Assembly (NCBI GenBank): GCA_945870205.1
Contig: CAMBRI010000012.1
Coordinates: 1 to 40,779, forward strand
From: Sulfuritalea hydrogenivorans sk43H
GTDB lineage: Bacteria; Pseudomonadota; Gammaproteobacteria; Burkholderiales; Rhodocyclaceae
Direction of reading: 5' to 3'
Length of the DNA stretch: 40,779 nucleotides
Shown: positions 27,048 through 37,059 of the stretch, one piece after another
How positions within the stretch are numbered: position 1 is the stretch's first letter
Layout: each line of letters starts with the position of its first letter
Notes under the pieces: model-generated
What the model saw: the letters and a program-made list of their open reading frames with translations, nothing else
What the model was told of the DNA's origin: nothing
Databases searched by the model: none
Translations under genes and position numbers: made by a program

Positions 27048-28205
27048 CTAGCGCGCTTCGAGTGCATGGAGACTGCCATTGGCAGTCTGCACCAGAAAGC
27101 CGGCGCCGAAGCCCACGGGTTCCGCCCGCACGGCACTGCCGTCGGTGCTGGCCCGCGCCGCAAACGCACCGTCCTCCTGCCGCAACAGGTGAACTATTCC
27201 CTGATAGTCGGCAATCGCGACGTAAGCACCGAGTGCCAGTGGCCGCGAAAGGCCGCGCAATGCCAGCTTGTCCTGCTTCCAGACGCTGGCACCACTGTTG
27301 CGATCCAGCGCGTGCACGGCGCCCTTGTCGTCGCTGACATAAACGTAGCGACTGCCGATGTCGAGACCAGCACTTGAAGACATATCGCGCGACCACAGCG
27401 TATTTCCGCTGTTGCTGTCGAAGCAGGCGACGCGTCCCTGAAAAGCCGCGGCACAGACAGTGCTGCCGCTCACCACGGGTGAACTGGTGACGTCGGCAAC
27501 GCGCTCCAGTTCGGTAGCGCCTTTGGGCAGCGCAACAGTCACCTCCCATACTCCGGCACCATTGTTGTTGGCGATTGCAACCAGCTTGCCGCCAGGAAAT
27601 CCAGCCAGAGTGAGCCGTCCCGCCAGCACCACCCCCACATTAGAGCGCAGCGAAAGCGCCGGCGTGCTGCGCTGATAAACCCAGCGCCGCTTGCCGTCAA
27701 CTGCGTCGAAACCAAAGATGCGCGAATCGCCCGATCGAACGATCGCCAGTCCATCCGCTACGGCCGGTGCCGCAAGCACTTCGGAACTGACGCGCGCCTT
27801 CCAGGCTTCGCGCCCGGTCGCCGCGTCAAAGGCCAGAACCTCGCCCTTGGGAGTACCAACTACAACCAGCTTGCCATCGCTGCCCACGCCGCCGGAAATG
27901 GGTTGTCCGGCCGCAACGCGCCAGACTTGTCGCCCGCCATCGATACGGACGATGGACCCATCGCGGGCCGCGGCATAAACACTGTTGCCCACCACGGCGG
28001 GGGAAAACGTGAATTCACCCGCGCTGCCGACGCTCGCCTGCCAAACACTCTTCAAGTCCGCGGTAGTCTGAATTGCGGCCAGTTCCGTCGGCTTGACCTT
28101 GGGCGTGCTGGAACCGAAGGGGTTGAGTTTTTCAACTGACGAACAAGCACCCAGCAACAATGCCGCAGCAATCCCGATACATCCCGGCAATGACGTGGAG
28201 CTCAC
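27048..28205 (-). CDS. bamB: outer-membrane assembly lipoprotein BamB
   Basis: A component of the BAM complex that inserts beta-barrel proteins into the outer membrane. The 385-residue precursor has a lipoprotein signal with lipobox LGAC (Cys near 20). An eight-bladed PQQ-type propeller follows, with repeats such as GREAWKARV, GKRRWVYQR and GNTLWSRDM. The start overlaps the yfgM stop by 4 bp (ATGA). Confidence 0.95.
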   Translation of the reverse strand: MSSTSLPGCIGIAAALLLGACSSVEKLNPFGSSTPKVKPTELAAIQTTADLKSVWQASVGSAGEFTFSPAVVGNSVYAAARDGSIVRIDGGRQVWRVAAGQPISGGVGSDGKLVVVGTPKGEVLAFDAATGREAWKARVSSEVLAAPAVADGLAIVRSGDSRIFGFDAVDGKRRWVYQRSTPALSLRSNVGVVLAGRLTLAGFPGGKLVAIANNNGAGVWEVTVALPKGATELERVADVTSSPVVSGSTVCAAAFQGRVACFDSNSGNTLWSRDMSSSAGLDIGSRYVYVSDDKGAVHALDRNSGASVWKQDKLALRGLSRPLALGAYVAIADYQGIVHLLRQEDGAFAARASTDGSAVRAEPVGFGAGFLVQTANGSLHALEAR

Positions 28206-28867
28206 TTCACCGCCCCGAGCGAATCTCGCTTGGCTTGCACAACTTCCTTGTAGCCGCCGCGCTGCCTGGTCTCATCATCCTTGACCAGGACGTCGAATTT
28301 CGCCAGTGCGAGATCATAGGCATTGCGTGCCTCAGCCGTCTTGCCTTGGGCGGCAAAAACGTCACCGCGCATCTCCGCAAAACGTGGCGCGAAGGCGGCG
28401 ACCGGCTCGGTGGCAAGTTGCTTCAGGGCGTCCTCGTAGGCCTTGTCGTCGAGCATCACGGCGGCCAGTCGCAGCCGCGCCAATTCACGCAGCCCCGGGT
28501 CCTTGGCGTTTTCCGCGGCCCAGGAAAGCTGGACGCGAGCACTCTTTGCATCGCCGGAATCCACCTGGACGCGCGCCGCCACCAATGCACCCATGCCGGC
28601 ATAGGCCGTCGATGAATACTTGTCGATAAGTTCGCCGGAGAGTTCGCGCGCACGTTTCGCGTCTCGTTGCGCGGCCGCGGATTGCAGCCCGGAGAAGACC
28701 GCGGAGGCCTGCACGGCCTGCTGCCGCTGCCACCAGTTCCAGCCTTGCCACGAGGCCACCGCCAGCGCGACGGCCAGCAGGATTCCCGTCACGATATTGC
28801 CGTACATCTTCCACCAGGTCTTCAGCTCGTCGAGCTGTTCCTGTTCTTCCAGATCATAGGTTGCCAT
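28202..28867 (-). CDS. yfgM: YfgM-family tetratricopeptide membrane protein
   Basis: An inner-membrane protein with a large periplasmic TPR domain. In E. coli YfgM associates with SecYEG and the chaperone PpiD. The 221-residue protein starts [19 protein letters not shown], has one membrane helix at about 22-42 and Ala-rich helical repeats to the end. The ATG at 28867 is chosen over an upstream frame start because it gives this conserved N-terminus; it lies inside the 3' end of hisS (14-bp overlap). Confidence 0.93.
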   Translation of the reverse strand: MATYDLEEQEQLDELKTWWKMYGNIVTGILLAVALAVASWQGWNWWQRQQAVQASAVFSGLQSAAAQRDAKRARELSGELIDKYSSTAYAGMGALVAARVQVDSGDAKSARVQLSWAAENAKDPGLRELARLRLAAVMLDDKAYEDALKQLATEPVAAFAPRFAEMRGDVFAAQGKTAEARNAYDLALAKFDVLVKDDETRQRGGYKEVVQAKRDSLGAVK

Positions 28868-30161
28868 TGTCGTCTTCCAGGGGGAAAAGAATATCGCCGA
28901 GATGATCGGCCAGTTCATCGAAATTCACACGGGCCTGCGCCGCCGGCTGATCGAAGCCCGCACGCAGAAGTTTTACGCTAACTGCGTTCGCCGCTGCCTC
29001 GTCATCGCCGACGATCAGCGCGACCTGTGCGCCCGAGCTATCGGCTTTTTTCATTTGCGACTTGAAGCTGCCGCCACCGCAATGCAAGTGAATCGCGAAT
29101 CCGGCACTGCGCAACGCCTCCGCGACTCGAAACGCGAAGCGGCCGGCAGCCTCCCCCTGATGGACCAGATAGGCATCGGGCGCAGGAGTTTCGTGACGAT
29201 GGCCCTGATCCTGCCATAGTGCCAAAAGGCGCTCGATGCCCATCGCAAAACCGCAGGCGGGCGCAGGCTTGCCCCCGAGTTGCGCAACCAGGCCGTCGTA
29301 GCGCCCGCCTGCGCATACTGTGCCCTGCGCGCCGAGTTGATCGGTCACCCATTCGAACACGGTCAGGTTGTAGTAGTCCAACCCGCGCACCAGGCGCGGG
29401 TTGATGCGGTAGGGAATCACGGCATCCTTGAGCAATTGCTGCACACCCTCAAAGTGCTTTAAGGACTCCTCCCCGAGATAGTCGATCAGCTTCGGCGCCG
29501 CCTCGACCAGAGCCTGCATCGTCGGATTCTTGGTGTCCAGGATGCGCAATGGGTTGCTGTGCAGACGGCGCTGGGCCTCGGCATCGAGCTGGTCATGGTG
29601 GTCCTGGAAGTAGGTCAGCAGATCAGCGCGGTGGCGCGCGCGCTCCGCGCTCTGCCCTAGCGAGTTGATTTCGAGACGGATGCCGTCGAGCCCGAGATCA
29701 TCCCACAGGCGTGCGCACATCGCGATCTGTTCGGCATCGATATCCGGACCGGAAAAGCCCAATGCCTCGACACCCACTTGATGGAACTGGCGATAGCGTC
29801 CCTTTTGCGGCCTCTCATGGCGAAACATCGGCCCCATGTACCACAGCCGCTTGGGGCCGTCGTAGAGCAGATTGTGCTGGAGCACTGCGCGCACGCAGGA
29901 TGCCGTACCCTCCGGACGCAATGTGAGGCTTTCGCCGTTCAAGGCATCCTCGAAGGAATACATCTCTTTCTCGACAATGTCGGTGACTGCCCCAATGGCG
30001 CGGGCAAACAGCGGTGTCGGCTCCACCATCGGCATGCGGATCGGCCGATAGCCATAGGCCTGCAACCAGTCGCGCACGGACTCTTCAAACTGTTCCCAGA
30101 GTTCGGCTTCGACCGGCAGGATGTCGTTCATGCCACGGATGGCTTGCAGTGTCTGGCTCAT
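28854..30161 (-). CDS. hisS: histidyl-tRNA synthetase
   Basis: Charges tRNA-His. The 435-residue class-II synthetase starts [15 protein letters not shown]. It contains motif 2 ([24 protein letters not shown]; given here only to mark the region near residues 100-125), the histidine A motif [14 protein letters not shown] and motif 3 [12 protein letters not shown]-terminal anticodon-binding domain is present, unlike in the hisZ product. The ATG at 30161 is used in place of upstream in-frame starts. A 45-bp gap separates it from ispG. Confidence 0.97.
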   Translation of the reverse strand: MSQTLQAIRGMNDILPVEAELWEQFEESVRDWLQAYGYRPIRMPMVEPTPLFARAIGAVTDIVEKEMYSFEDALNGESLTLRPEGTASCVRAVLQHNLLYDGPKRLWYMGPMFRHERPQKGRYRQFHQVGVEALGFSGPDIDAEQIAMCARLWDDLGLDGIRLEINSLGQSAERARHRADLLTYFQDHHDQLDAEAQRRLHSNPLRILDTKNPTMQALVEAAPKLIDYLGEESLKHFEGVQQLLKDAVIPYRINPRLVRGLDYYNLTVFEWVTDQLGAQGTVCAGGRYDGLVAQLGGKPAPACGFAMGIERLLALWQDQGHRHETPAPDAYLVHQGEAAGRFAFRVAEALRSAGFAIHLHCGGGSFKSQMKKADSSGAQVALIVGDDEAAANAVSVKLLRAGFDQPAAQARVNFDELADHLGDILFPLEDDNGNL

Positions 30162-30206
30162 GGTTTCTCTATCGCGACGGGCGCCCTGATTCGGCACCCA
30201 CCATGA

Positions 30207-31451
30207 TCAATGACTCGCTCTTTCCGGATACGTTTTTGCGACATACTCATCGACGATCTGTCGGAATTCGGCGGAAATGTTATCGCCGCGCAAGGTGATG
30301 ACTCGCTCGCCATCCACGTACACCGGAGCCACCGGTGCTTCGCCCGTGCCCGGCAGCGAGATGCCGATACTGGCATGTTTGCTTTCACCCGGACCATTTA
30401 CCACGCAGCCCATCACGGCCAGCGTCATGTTCTCGACGCCGACTCGCGCCAGCCGCCATGCCGGCATGCGCTCGCGCACATAGCTCTGGATATCCTGCGC
30501 CAGTTCCTGGAACACCGTGCTGGTTGTGCGCCCGCAGCCTGGGCAGGCCGCAACCAGTGGGGTAAAGGCACGCAGCCCCATGGTCTGCAGGATTTCCTGA
30601 GCGACAATGACTTCGCGTGTTCGATCGCCGTTCGGCTCAGGAGTCAACGACACGCGGATAGTGTCGCCGATGCCCTCCTGCAACAGCACGCTCAGTGCAG
30701 CCGTCGAGGCAACAATGCCCTTGCTGCCCATGCCCGCCTCGGTCAGCCCCAGATGCAGCGGGTAGTCGCAGCGTACCGCAAGTTCGCGATAGATCGCGAT
30801 CAGATCCTGCACCCCGGAGACCTTGCAAGAAAGCACTATGCGATCACCAGCCAGCCCGAGTTGCTCGGCTTGTGCCGCCGATTCGAGCGCAGAAGTCACC
30901 ATCGCTTCGCGCATGATCTCGGTGGCATCCTTGGGTTCGCTGCGCCCGGCGTTCTCGTCCATGATGCGGGCGAGCAGGGCCTGATCCAGGCTACCCCAGT
31001 TAACTCCTATGCGAATCGGCTTGTCGAATCTGCAGGCAATCTCGATCAACTGCGCAAACTGTTCGTCGCGCCGGGCCCCCTTGCCGACATTGCCGGGGTT
31101 GATGCGCAACTTGGCCAGAGACTCGGCACATTCCGGATGCTCGGCCAACAACTTGTGTCCATTGAAATGAAAGTCGCCGATCAGCGGCACATCGACATTC
31201 ATCTGCGCCAGCCGCTCTCGAATCTTTGGCACGGCGGCCGCAGCCTCGCGGGTATTGACCGTGATGCGGACCAGCTCCGAGCCGGCGCGCGCCAGTTGGG
31301 CGACCTGCATCGCGGTGGTGAATACATCCTCGGTATCGGTGTTGGTCATCGACTGGATGACGATCGGTGTCATGCCGCCGACACCGACGGCGCCCACCCG
31401 GGCCAAACGGCTGCCCCGCCGCACTATCGAGGATCTGGACTTCTCGCTCAT
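30207..31451 (-). CDS. ispG: 4-hydroxy-3-methylbut-2-enyl diphosphate synthase
   Basis: A 4Fe-4S enzyme of the MEP isoprenoid pathway (MEcPP to HMBPP). The 414-residue protein has the TIM-barrel half with [11 protein letters not shown] and the Fe-S half, with cysteines in CPGCGRTTS (near 301 and 304) and CVVNGPGE (near 348). The segment between the TIM barrel and the C-terminal cysteines is longer than in E. coli, a form common in betaproteobacteria. The ATG at 31451 overlaps the stop of the rodZ-like gene by 4 bp. Confidence 0.96.
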   Translation of the reverse strand: MSEKSRSSIVRRGSRLARVGAVGVGGMTPIVIQSMTNTDTEDVFTTAMQVAQLARAGSELVRITVNTREAAAAVPKIRERLAQMNVDVPLIGDFHFNGHKLLAEHPECAESLAKLRINPGNVGKGARRDEQFAQLIEIACRFDKPIRIGVNWGSLDQALLARIMDENAGRSEPKDATEIMREAMVTSALESAAQAEQLGLAGDRIVLSCKVSGVQDLIAIYRELAVRCDYPLHLGLTEAGMGSKGIVASTAALSVLLQEGIGDTIRVSLTPEPNGDRTREVIVAQEILQTMGLRAFTPLVAACPGCGRTTSTVFQELAQDIQSYVRERMPAWRLARVGVENMTLAVMGCVVNGPGESKHASIGISLPGTGEAPVAPVYVDGERVITLRGDNISAEFRQIVDEYVAKTYPERASH

Positions 31452-32320
31452 TCCAGAGTGAACCGGGCGACTTCTTCGCGGATGTGCGGTTTGAGATCGA
31501 TACTGCGCTCGCCCATGAACAACCGAACGCCGGAAGCCTTCCCGATCCATATCTGGAACGGCGGCTTGCCTTCCACATTCTGGCGAGTACCCGCCGGGTA
31601 CTCGCCGACGAAAACAATCTTTTGTGCCGCGTCCCGGACCTCGATCCAGGAACGGTCATCGAATTCGACGCGCAAACCGGCGAAAGGAAGCGCACCGGAT
31701 GCCTCGCCAGCGACGACTGGAGCGCTCTCGGCAACCACCGTCGGTGCCGGTGCCAGCACCGGCACGCCGGACGATGCAGCGACTGATGCCGGCGGGGCCA
31801 TTGCGGGACTGCTTTCTGCGCCGCGCAATTGCCTTCCCAGGCTCCCGTCTTCGTCCAGCTTCAGGTAGCCATAGCCCGCCAGAGCCAGCAGCACGAGAAC
31901 AACGCCGATGACCACGACACTGCGTGGAACTCGCTGTGCGATGGATGACTGCTCAGCTTCGCCCATATTGCTGGGTGGCCGCACATCGGCCTCGGGGACG
32001 GGCACTGCCGGTTCAAGCTGCGCCAACAGCGGCGTGGCATCGAGCTTGAGGAATTTGGCGTAATTGCGAACCAGGCCACGCACCGACGTTGCTCCGGGCA
32101 AGCTGGCGTAATCATCCCGCTCCAAAGCCGCGATCTGGTGCGCACTGAAACGAATTACTTGCACAACGTCGGCTATCGACTGGCCACGCGCTTCCCGCGT
32201 TCGCCTCAGCACCGATCCGGGCGTGATCGACTCGGCCGACTGGGTCGCGTCCGATACATCCAAGGGGGCTGAACCAACGGGATCAGTCTCCGGCCCTGCA
32301 ATTTCTCTCACCTCAGTCAT
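31448..32320 (-). CDS. RodZ-like helix-turn-helix membrane protein (DUF4115)
   Basis: RodZ links MreB filaments to the elongasome and shapes rods. The 290-residue protein has a Cro/C1-type helix-turn-helix (about 35-95: [15 protein letters not shown], then [14 protein letters not shown]), a Pro/Glu-rich linker and one membrane helix (about 134-153). The Ala/Pro-rich periplasmic stretch and C-terminal DUF4115 domain ([26 protein letters not shown]) complete it. Context between pilW and ispG matches E. coli, where rodZ (yfgA) lies between rlmN/pilW and ispG. Confidence 0.9.
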   Translation of the reverse strand: MTEVREIAGPETDPVGSAPLDVSDATQSAESITPGSVLRRTREARGQSIADVVQVIRFSAHQIAALERDDYASLPGATSVRGLVRNYAKFLKLDATPLLAQLEPAVPVPEADVRPPSNMGEAEQSSIAQRVPRSVVVIGVVLVLLALAGYGYLKLDEDGSLGRQLRGAESSPAMAPPASVAASSGVPVLAPAPTVVAESAPVVAGEASGALPFAGLRVEFDDRSWIEVRDAAQKIVFVGEYPAGTRQNVEGKPPFQIWIGKASGVRLFMGERSIDLKPHIREEVARFTLE

Positions 32321-33101
32321 ACTGCCCCTGCATCAACAAGCGATGCTCGGGCGAACCAGGAAACCGGCGACGCAGTTGCGACGAGTAGCGCGCCTCCGCA
32401 TCCCGGTTACCCAGCTTTCGTTCGATGCGCAAAGCCATCCAGATCACCTCGGCCGTGGGCTCCATCATTTTCTCGATATCCGTGGCCCACTGCCGTGCTT
32501 CGGAATGGCGTCCCTGACGGTAGGCAATTTCGGCCAGCCAGAACAGCGCCTGAGTGTTGGTCGGAGACAAACGCAAGGCGGTCAACAGGTAGTCTTCGGC
32601 GGCCTTGTCGTCCTTCAGTCGCACGGCGCAAATACCCGCATTGGTATAGGGCTTGGTGGGTGCGGAGTACAAGGGATTCTTTGCCGCGGCCATGAAGTAG
32701 GATATCGAAGCTTGCTCGCGCCCGTTCTGACAGAGAAACCATCCATAGTTGTTGCTGATTTCCGGATCCCCGGGTGCCAGGCGCAGCGCCTTTTGAAAGT
32801 TGTCCTCTGCCAACCGGGCTTCGTTGAGCACCATATGCGTGAGCCCAAGCAAATTGTAGGCTGGGGCGTAGTTCGGATCAACCGACAACGCAATACGCGC
32901 TTCTTCCAGCGCAATCGCCGAACGGCCATCGAGCATATACAGCGAGCCCAATTCGGTATGCACCTTGGCGCGTTGCTGCTGTTCGCTTTCTGCCGGTTGC
33001 GCCGAAACTGCTTGTTGTGCTCCCTGCCCGGAACCGGACCCGGTAGCCGTGCAACCAGCGAGCAGGAGAACTATACAGATAGCAACAATCGTCTTGTTCA
33101 T
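32313..33101 (-). CDS. pilW: type IV pilus biogenesis/stability lipoprotein PilW (PilF)
   Basis: An outer-membrane TPR lipoprotein that in Neisseria and Pseudomonas is needed for PilQ secretin assembly or pilus stability. The 262-residue precursor has a lipobox LLAGC (Cys near 17). It then carries six or so TPR motifs ([59 protein letters not shown]). No other pilus genes are near; its place after rlmN is a conserved one. Overlaps rlmN by 4 bp and the rodZ-like gene by 8 bp. Confidence 0.92.
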   Translation of the reverse strand: MNKTIVAICIVLLLAGCTATGSGSGQGAQQAVSAQPAESEQQQRAKVHTELGSLYMLDGRSAIALEEARIALSVDPNYAPAYNLLGLTHMVLNEARLAEDNFQKALRLAPGDPEISNNYGWFLCQNGREQASISYFMAAAKNPLYSAPTKPYTNAGICAVRLKDDKAAEDYLLTALRLSPTNTQALFWLAEIAYRQGRHSEARQWATDIEKMMEPTAEVIWMALRIERKLGNRDAEARYSSQLRRRFPGSPEHRLLMQGQYD

Positions 33102-34231
33102 GGGTGCAGTTCGACTCCAGCAGAAGTGCCGGGTGACCCGGCGGCCATGCCTGCGGCCCGCAGCACGCGCCGCGATTTGTCCTGCACCTTCCCCGCCAGT
33201 TGCCCGCAGGCGGCATCGATGTCATCACCACGCGTCTTGCGCGTCGTGGTGACAATGCCGCCATCGATCAGGATTGAGGCAAAACGCCGGACGCGTTCTG
33301 CTGATGAGCGGTGGAAGCCGGATGCTGGAAAGGGATTGAAGGGTATCAGGTTGAACTTGCAGGGAACATCCCGCACCAGATGCAACAACGCTCGCGCATC
33401 GGCATCGCTGTCATTGACCCCGTCGAGCATCACGTACTCGAAGGTAATGAAATCGCGCGGCGCGTGCAGCAGATATCGCTGACAGGCCGCCATCAACTCG
33501 GCCAGCGGATACTTGCGATTGATCGGCACCAGTTTGTCGCGCAGGCCATCGGTCGGCGCGTGGAGCGACACGGCCAGAGCGACCGGGCAGGCTTCGGCCA
33601 GACGGTCCATGGCCGGCACGATGCCGGACGTCGATACCGTAACGCGCCGCCGCGACAGGCCGTAGGCGTTGTCGTCGAGCATCAGGCGCAGCGCCGGCAA
33701 GAGATTGTCGAAGTTGGCCAGCGGTTCGCCCATGCCCATCAGCACCACATTGCTGATGATCCGCTCGCCACTATTGCCGGCTTTCGGGTCGTACCCCAGC
33801 GCACGATTAGCCTGCCAAAGCTGGCCGATGATCTCCGCAGTGCTGAGGTTTCGGTTGAATCCCTGCCGACCGGTGGAGCAGAACGCGCATTCGAGCGCAC
33901 ATCCGGCCTGCGACGAAACGCAGAGCGTACCGCGATCATCTTCGGGGATAAATACGGTTTCCACTGCGTTGCCGTTGCCGACGTCGAACAGAAACTTGCG
34001 CGTACCATCGTCCGACAACTTGTCGCTGATAGTCTTCGGCGGCGATACGGTGGCGGTTGCGATCAACTTCTCACGCAGCGACCTGGCGATGTCGGTCATC
34101 GCGTTGAAGTCACCTGCCCCGAAATGATGAATCCAACGCTGTACCTGGCGCGCACGAAAAGGCTTCTCGCCCTGTTGCGCGAACCAGGCGGTCAAGCCTT
34201 CAGCATCGAAATCGAGGAGGTTGACCAGCAT
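33098..34231 (-). CDS. rlmN: dual-specificity RNA methyltransferase RlmN
   Basis: A radical-SAM enzyme that makes 2-methyladenosine at 23S rRNA A2503 and tRNA A37. The 377-residue protein has the CX3CX2C cluster motif CALECAFC near 110-117, [11 protein letters not shown] downstream and the conserved C-terminal methyl-carrier Cys in AACGQLAGK. The start lies 6 bp after the ndk stop. The C-terminus runs on about 20 residues past the usual end. Confidence 0.96.
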   Translation of the reverse strand: MLVNLLDFDAEGLTAWFAQQGEKPFRARQVQRWIHHFGAGDFNAMTDIARSLREKLIATATVSPPKTISDKLSDDGTRKFLFDVGNGNAVETVFIPEDDRGTLCVSSQAGCALECAFCSTGRQGFNRNLSTAEIIGQLWQANRALGYDPKAGNSGERIISNVVLMGMGEPLANFDNLLPALRLMLDDNAYGLSRRRVTVSTSGIVPAMDRLAEACPVALAVSLHAPTDGLRDKLVPINRKYPLAELMAACQRYLLHAPRDFITFEYVMLDGVNDSDADARALLHLVRDVPCKFNLIPFNPFPASGFHRSSAERVRRFASILIDGGIVTTTRKTRGDDIDAACGQLAGKVQDKSRRVLRAAGMAAGSPGTSAGVELHP

Positions 34232-34237
34232 CGACTT

Positions 34238-34663
34238 TTAGCGCGTATAGACGTTCAGAGCGGGGAAAAAATACGCGATCTCGACCGCAGCGGTTTCCGC
34301 GGCATCCGACCCGTGAACCGCGTTGGCATCGATGCTGTCGGCGAAATCAGCGCGGATGGTACCGGCCTCTGCCTTTTTCGGGTCAGTGGCACCCATCAGT
34401 TCGCGGTTCTTGGCGACCGCGCCTTCGCCCTCTAGCACCTGAACCATCACCGGACCGGAAATCATGAATTCGACCAGATCCTTGAAGAAAGGACGGTCCT
34501 TGTGCACGGCATAGAAACCCTCGGCGTCCTTGCGCGAAAGGTGAATCATGCGGGACGCAGCGATCTTGAGACCGTTGGTCTCGAAGCGGGAGTAAATCTT
34601 GCCGATTACATTTTTTGCAACTGCATCGGGCTTGATGATCGACAGGGTACGTTCGACAGCCAT
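34238..34663 (-). CDS. ndk: nucleoside diphosphate kinase
   Basis: Transfers the gamma phosphate between nucleoside di- and triphosphates through a phospho-His. The 141-residue protein has the active-site NAVHGSD with His117, and the starting [16 protein letters not shown] lies upstream of the ATG. It is the first gene of the sixteen-gene minus-strand run. Its upstream region holds two strong inverted repeats, so its promoter could not be placed with confidence. Confidence 0.98.
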   Translation of the reverse strand: MAVERTLSIIKPDAVAKNVIGKIYSRFETNGLKIAASRMIHLSRKDAEGFYAVHKDRPFFKDLVEFMISGPVMVQVLEGEGAVAKNRELMGATDPKKAEAGTIRADFADSIDANAVHGSDAAETAAVEIAYFFPALNVYTR

Positions 34664-34723
34664 TACTTTCTCCAGAACAAGTTGAATTTCAAGTTTTAAT
34701 TCGACATCCCACGACGAGATACC

Positions 34724-34746
34724 GTCCGCAGCAAGGTGCTGCGGAC
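34724..34746. repeat. perfect 10-bp hairpin upstream of ndk
   Basis: GTCCGCAGCA (34724-34733) and TGCTGCGGAC (34737-34746) are exact inverted repeats with a 3-base spacer. No T-run follows on either strand, so it is not an ordinary terminator. A -10-like TATTTA lies beside it on the minus strand (34753-34748), so the hairpin could fall at the 5' end of the ndk transcript. Confidence 0.6.
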
Positions 34747-34796
34747 ATAAATAGCTAACTCAATATTTTAACTCAGTTTCTTCGCCGAAACCGGGC

Positions 34797-34837
34797 GCAA
34801 GGCGGCTGTTGGCCGACAAATCTGGTAGCCGCCTTGC
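34797..34837. repeat. 11-bp inverted repeat with 19-base spacer
   Basis: Exact inverted repeats at 34797-34807 and 34827-34837 lie between the end of dctM and ndk. No T-run follows. It could be a backup termination or mRNA-end-stabilising structure for the dctPQM transcript. Confidence 0.5.
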
Positions 34838-34884
34838 TTTGCCGGAGATCCATCCAGGTGGCAATCGGCCCTGTGGCGAAACCC

Positions 34885-34913
34885 AAAAAAACAAAAGCCC
34901 GGGATCACCGGGC
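34885..34913 (-). terminator. rho-independent terminator of dctPQM
   Basis: On the minus strand, a GCCCGG/CCGGGC stem (34913-34908 with 34902-34897) with a 5-base loop is followed by TTTTGTTTTTTT. It starts 25 bases past the dctM stop. Confidence 0.85.
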
Positions 34914-34937
34914 CTTCGTTACCTCAATCACATGGCG

Positions 34938-36221
34938 CTACATCATGCCGAGGTACCGCGGGAACCACAGCGACAGACCGGGCCAGTAGGTCACCACAAC
35001 CAGGTAACCAAGCATGGCCAGCAGCCATGGCCAGACAGCCACGGTCAGTTCGGTAATACCCATCTTGGTGATACCGGAGGCAACGTAGAGATTGAGGCCC
35101 ACCGGCGGATGGCACATCCCGACTTCCATATTCACCACCATGATGATGCCGAAATGCACCGGATCGATACCCAGTTTGACCGCCACCGGGAACAGGATAG
35201 GCGCGAAAATCAGCACGATTGATGACGGCTCCATGAAGTTGCCAGCCAGCAGCAGGATGATGTTGCACGCCAGGAGGAAGGTGATCATGCCCAGCCCGTG
35301 GCCCAGCATCCAGTCAGCCAGCGCCTGCGGAATGTTCTCGTTGGTCATGATGAATGAGAACAGCACGGCGTTGGTGATGATGTAGAGCAGCATCGCCGAC
35401 ATGTTGGCCGAGTTGAGCAGCACGCGCGTCACGTCCTTCATGCCCAAATCCTTGTACACGAAGACCGCCACGATGAACGCATAGACCGCGCTCATTGCAG
35501 CCGCTTCGGTCGGCGTGAACATGCCGCTGTAGATGCCGCCCATGACGATGACGATAAGCAGCAGTCCCCAGGCCGACTCTTTGAAAGCCTTCAGGCGCTC
35601 GGTCCAGGTCGCTTTCGGCAGGCGCGGATAATTGAATTTCTTCGCGCGGTAATACGTCACTCCGCCTAGGACCATGGCCAAGCCGATGCCCGGCACGACG
35701 CCCGCCATGAACAGGGCGCCGACCGAGGTGTTGGTCGCCACCGAGTACATCACCATCACGATCGAGGGCGGAATCAGGATACCCAGCGCACCCGAGGTGG
35801 TGATGACACCCGCCCCGAACTTGTTGGGAAATCCCGCCTTGACCATGGCCGGCAGCAGGATCGAGCCGATCGCCACCACCGTTGCCGGCGAAGAACCTGA
35901 AATCGCCGCGAACAGGGCGCAGGCCAGCACGCCGGACAAACCGAGACCGCCGTACCAGTGCCCGACCATTGACGAGGCGAAGCGGATCATTCGTTTCGCT
36001 ACCCCGCCGTGAGTCAGGAAGTTGCCGGCGAGAATGAAGAAGGGGATCGCCATGATCTCGAATTTCTCGATGCCGGTAAAGAGCTTCAAGGCCACCGATT
36101 CCAGCGGTACCTGCGTAAATAAGAATAGGAAACTCAATACGGTCAGACCAAGGGAAATCGAGATTGGCATCCCGGTCAGCATGAGCACCAGCAGAAGGGA
36201 AAAGATGATCGCGGCATTCAT
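34938..36221 (-). CDS. dctM: TRAP transporter large permease subunit DctM
   Basis: The ion-coupled large membrane subunit of a tripartite ATP-independent periplasmic transporter. The 427-residue protein has about 12 hydrophobic segments and the DctM signatures PFFILAGNFLTHGGVA, SGSSPATVVAIGSI and GALGILIPPSIVMVMYSVAT. It overlaps the dctQ stop by 4 bp (ATGA), so the two membrane subunits are coupled. A strong terminator follows. Confidence 0.96.
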   Translation of the reverse strand: MNAAIIFSLLLVLMLTGMPISISLGLTVLSFLFLFTQVPLESVALKLFTGIEKFEIMAIPFFILAGNFLTHGGVAKRMIRFASSMVGHWYGGLGLSGVLACALFAAISGSSPATVVAIGSILLPAMVKAGFPNKFGAGVITTSGALGILIPPSIVMVMYSVATNTSVGALFMAGVVPGIGLAMVLGGVTYYRAKKFNYPRLPKATWTERLKAFKESAWGLLLIVIVMGGIYSGMFTPTEAAAMSAVYAFIVAVFVYKDLGMKDVTRVLLNSANMSAMLLYIITNAVLFSFIMTNENIPQALADWMLGHGLGMITFLLACNIILLLAGNFMEPSSIVLIFAPILFPVAVKLGIDPVHFGIIMVVNMEVGMCHPPVGLNLYVASGITKMGITELTVAVWPWLLAMLGYLVVVTYWPGLSLWFPRYLGMM

Positions 36222-36958
36222 TTCGGTTCTCCTCCGAGATCGGTCTTGCGGCGGTCGGGGTCGGTCGGGATGCTCTTTGCACGACGATTGTCGCCAACCA
36301 TGGTGTGCTTCAAATCGTGGGGATGCAGGTTGTCGTCCATGGAAAGCACATCGACATCGACGGGTGGCGTCTCGTCTTCAAGGCCGTCGACATGACCGTG
36401 GTCGTGGTGCGGCAATTCGCCGGTTTTGATGAATCCGACCAGTACTTGCAGGAAGCGGAAACACATCAGGCTGGTACCCAGCGGAATCGCGGAATAGACC
36501 ATCCAGGTCGGCCATTCGAGGTCGGGCGTGGTCGGGCCTTCGGGAACATCGCCGAACGGACTGCCGATCAGGTTCAGAAATGCCCAGTGCGCGCCGTTTT
36601 CCCATACAAAGTGAGCCCCCAGCGTCGCCACGATGCCGGTGAAGGTCGCTCCGGAGAGCAGGCCAAAGATGATGAACTTTTTGCGCATCTTGTCGTCGAG
36701 GCGGTTGATCAGCACGTCTACGCCGACGTGGATACCGGTACGCACGCCGTAAGCGGCGCCAAACTTGGCCATCCAGACGAACATGATGATGGTCAGTTCC
36801 TGCGCCCAGCTCAAATTGATAGTCAGGAGCCAGTCCTGCAGGCCCGGGATGCTCGCGCTGGCGAGATAGCGATGGACCACGGCGACAAAAATGATCAAAG
36901 TCGCAGCAGCCATGAGGAAGGTGATGATCCATTCCTCAAGGTGATCAAGATATTTCAT
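36218..36958 (-). CDS. dctQ: TRAP transporter small permease subunit DctQ, with His/Asp-rich tail
   Basis: The small membrane subunit that pairs with DctM. The 246-residue protein has four hydrophobic helices (about 9-32, 48-70, 96-118, 150-176), with the conserved WAQELTIIMFVWMAKFGAAYGVRTG. It is longer than most DctQ proteins: there is an extended loop at about 119-149 and a hydrophilic tail at 180-246 that starts HHDHGHVDGLEDE and stays rich in Asp and His. Upstream in-frame starts are rejected; the ATG at 36958 has GGAG 8 bases before it. The 101-bp gap to dctP contains two hairpins. Confidence 0.92.
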   Translation of the reverse strand: MKYLDHLEEWIITFLMAAATLIIFVAVVHRYLASASIPGLQDWLLTINLSWAQELTIIMFVWMAKFGAAYGVRTGIHVGVDVLINRLDDKMRKKFIIFGLLSGATFTGIVATLGAHFVWENGAHWAFLNLIGSPFGDVPEGPTTPDLEWPTWMVYSAIPLGTSLMCFRFLQVLVGFIKTGELPHHDHGHVDGLEDETPPVDVDVLSMDDNLHPHDLKHTMVGDNRRAKSIPTDPDRRKTDLGGEPK

Positions 36959-36978
36959 GAAAGGAACTCCCCCGGTCG

Positions 36979-37006
36979 GTGGCATGTCTGTTAGGGGACA
37001 TGCCAC
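36979..37006 (-). repeat. intercistronic hairpin between dctP and dctQ
   Basis: A perfect 10-bp stem (36979-36988 with 36997-37006) around an 8-base loop. A second palindrome GCGTTGCGCAACGC lies at 37045-37058, right after the dctP stop. No T-run follows either, so they are more likely mRNA-stabilising or attenuating elements than full terminators. Such hairpins would let the binding protein be made in excess of the permease. Confidence 0.65.
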
Positions 37007-37059
37007 GTGGAAAGTGGCCGCCGACGCAGTATCGCGCCGCCGGAGCGTTGCGCAACGCC

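Noticed and set aside
32313-33101. pilW as evidence of a pilus locus in this window
   Set aside because: No other pilus gene is present; pilW in this operon position is a conserved feature independent of the pilus clusters.
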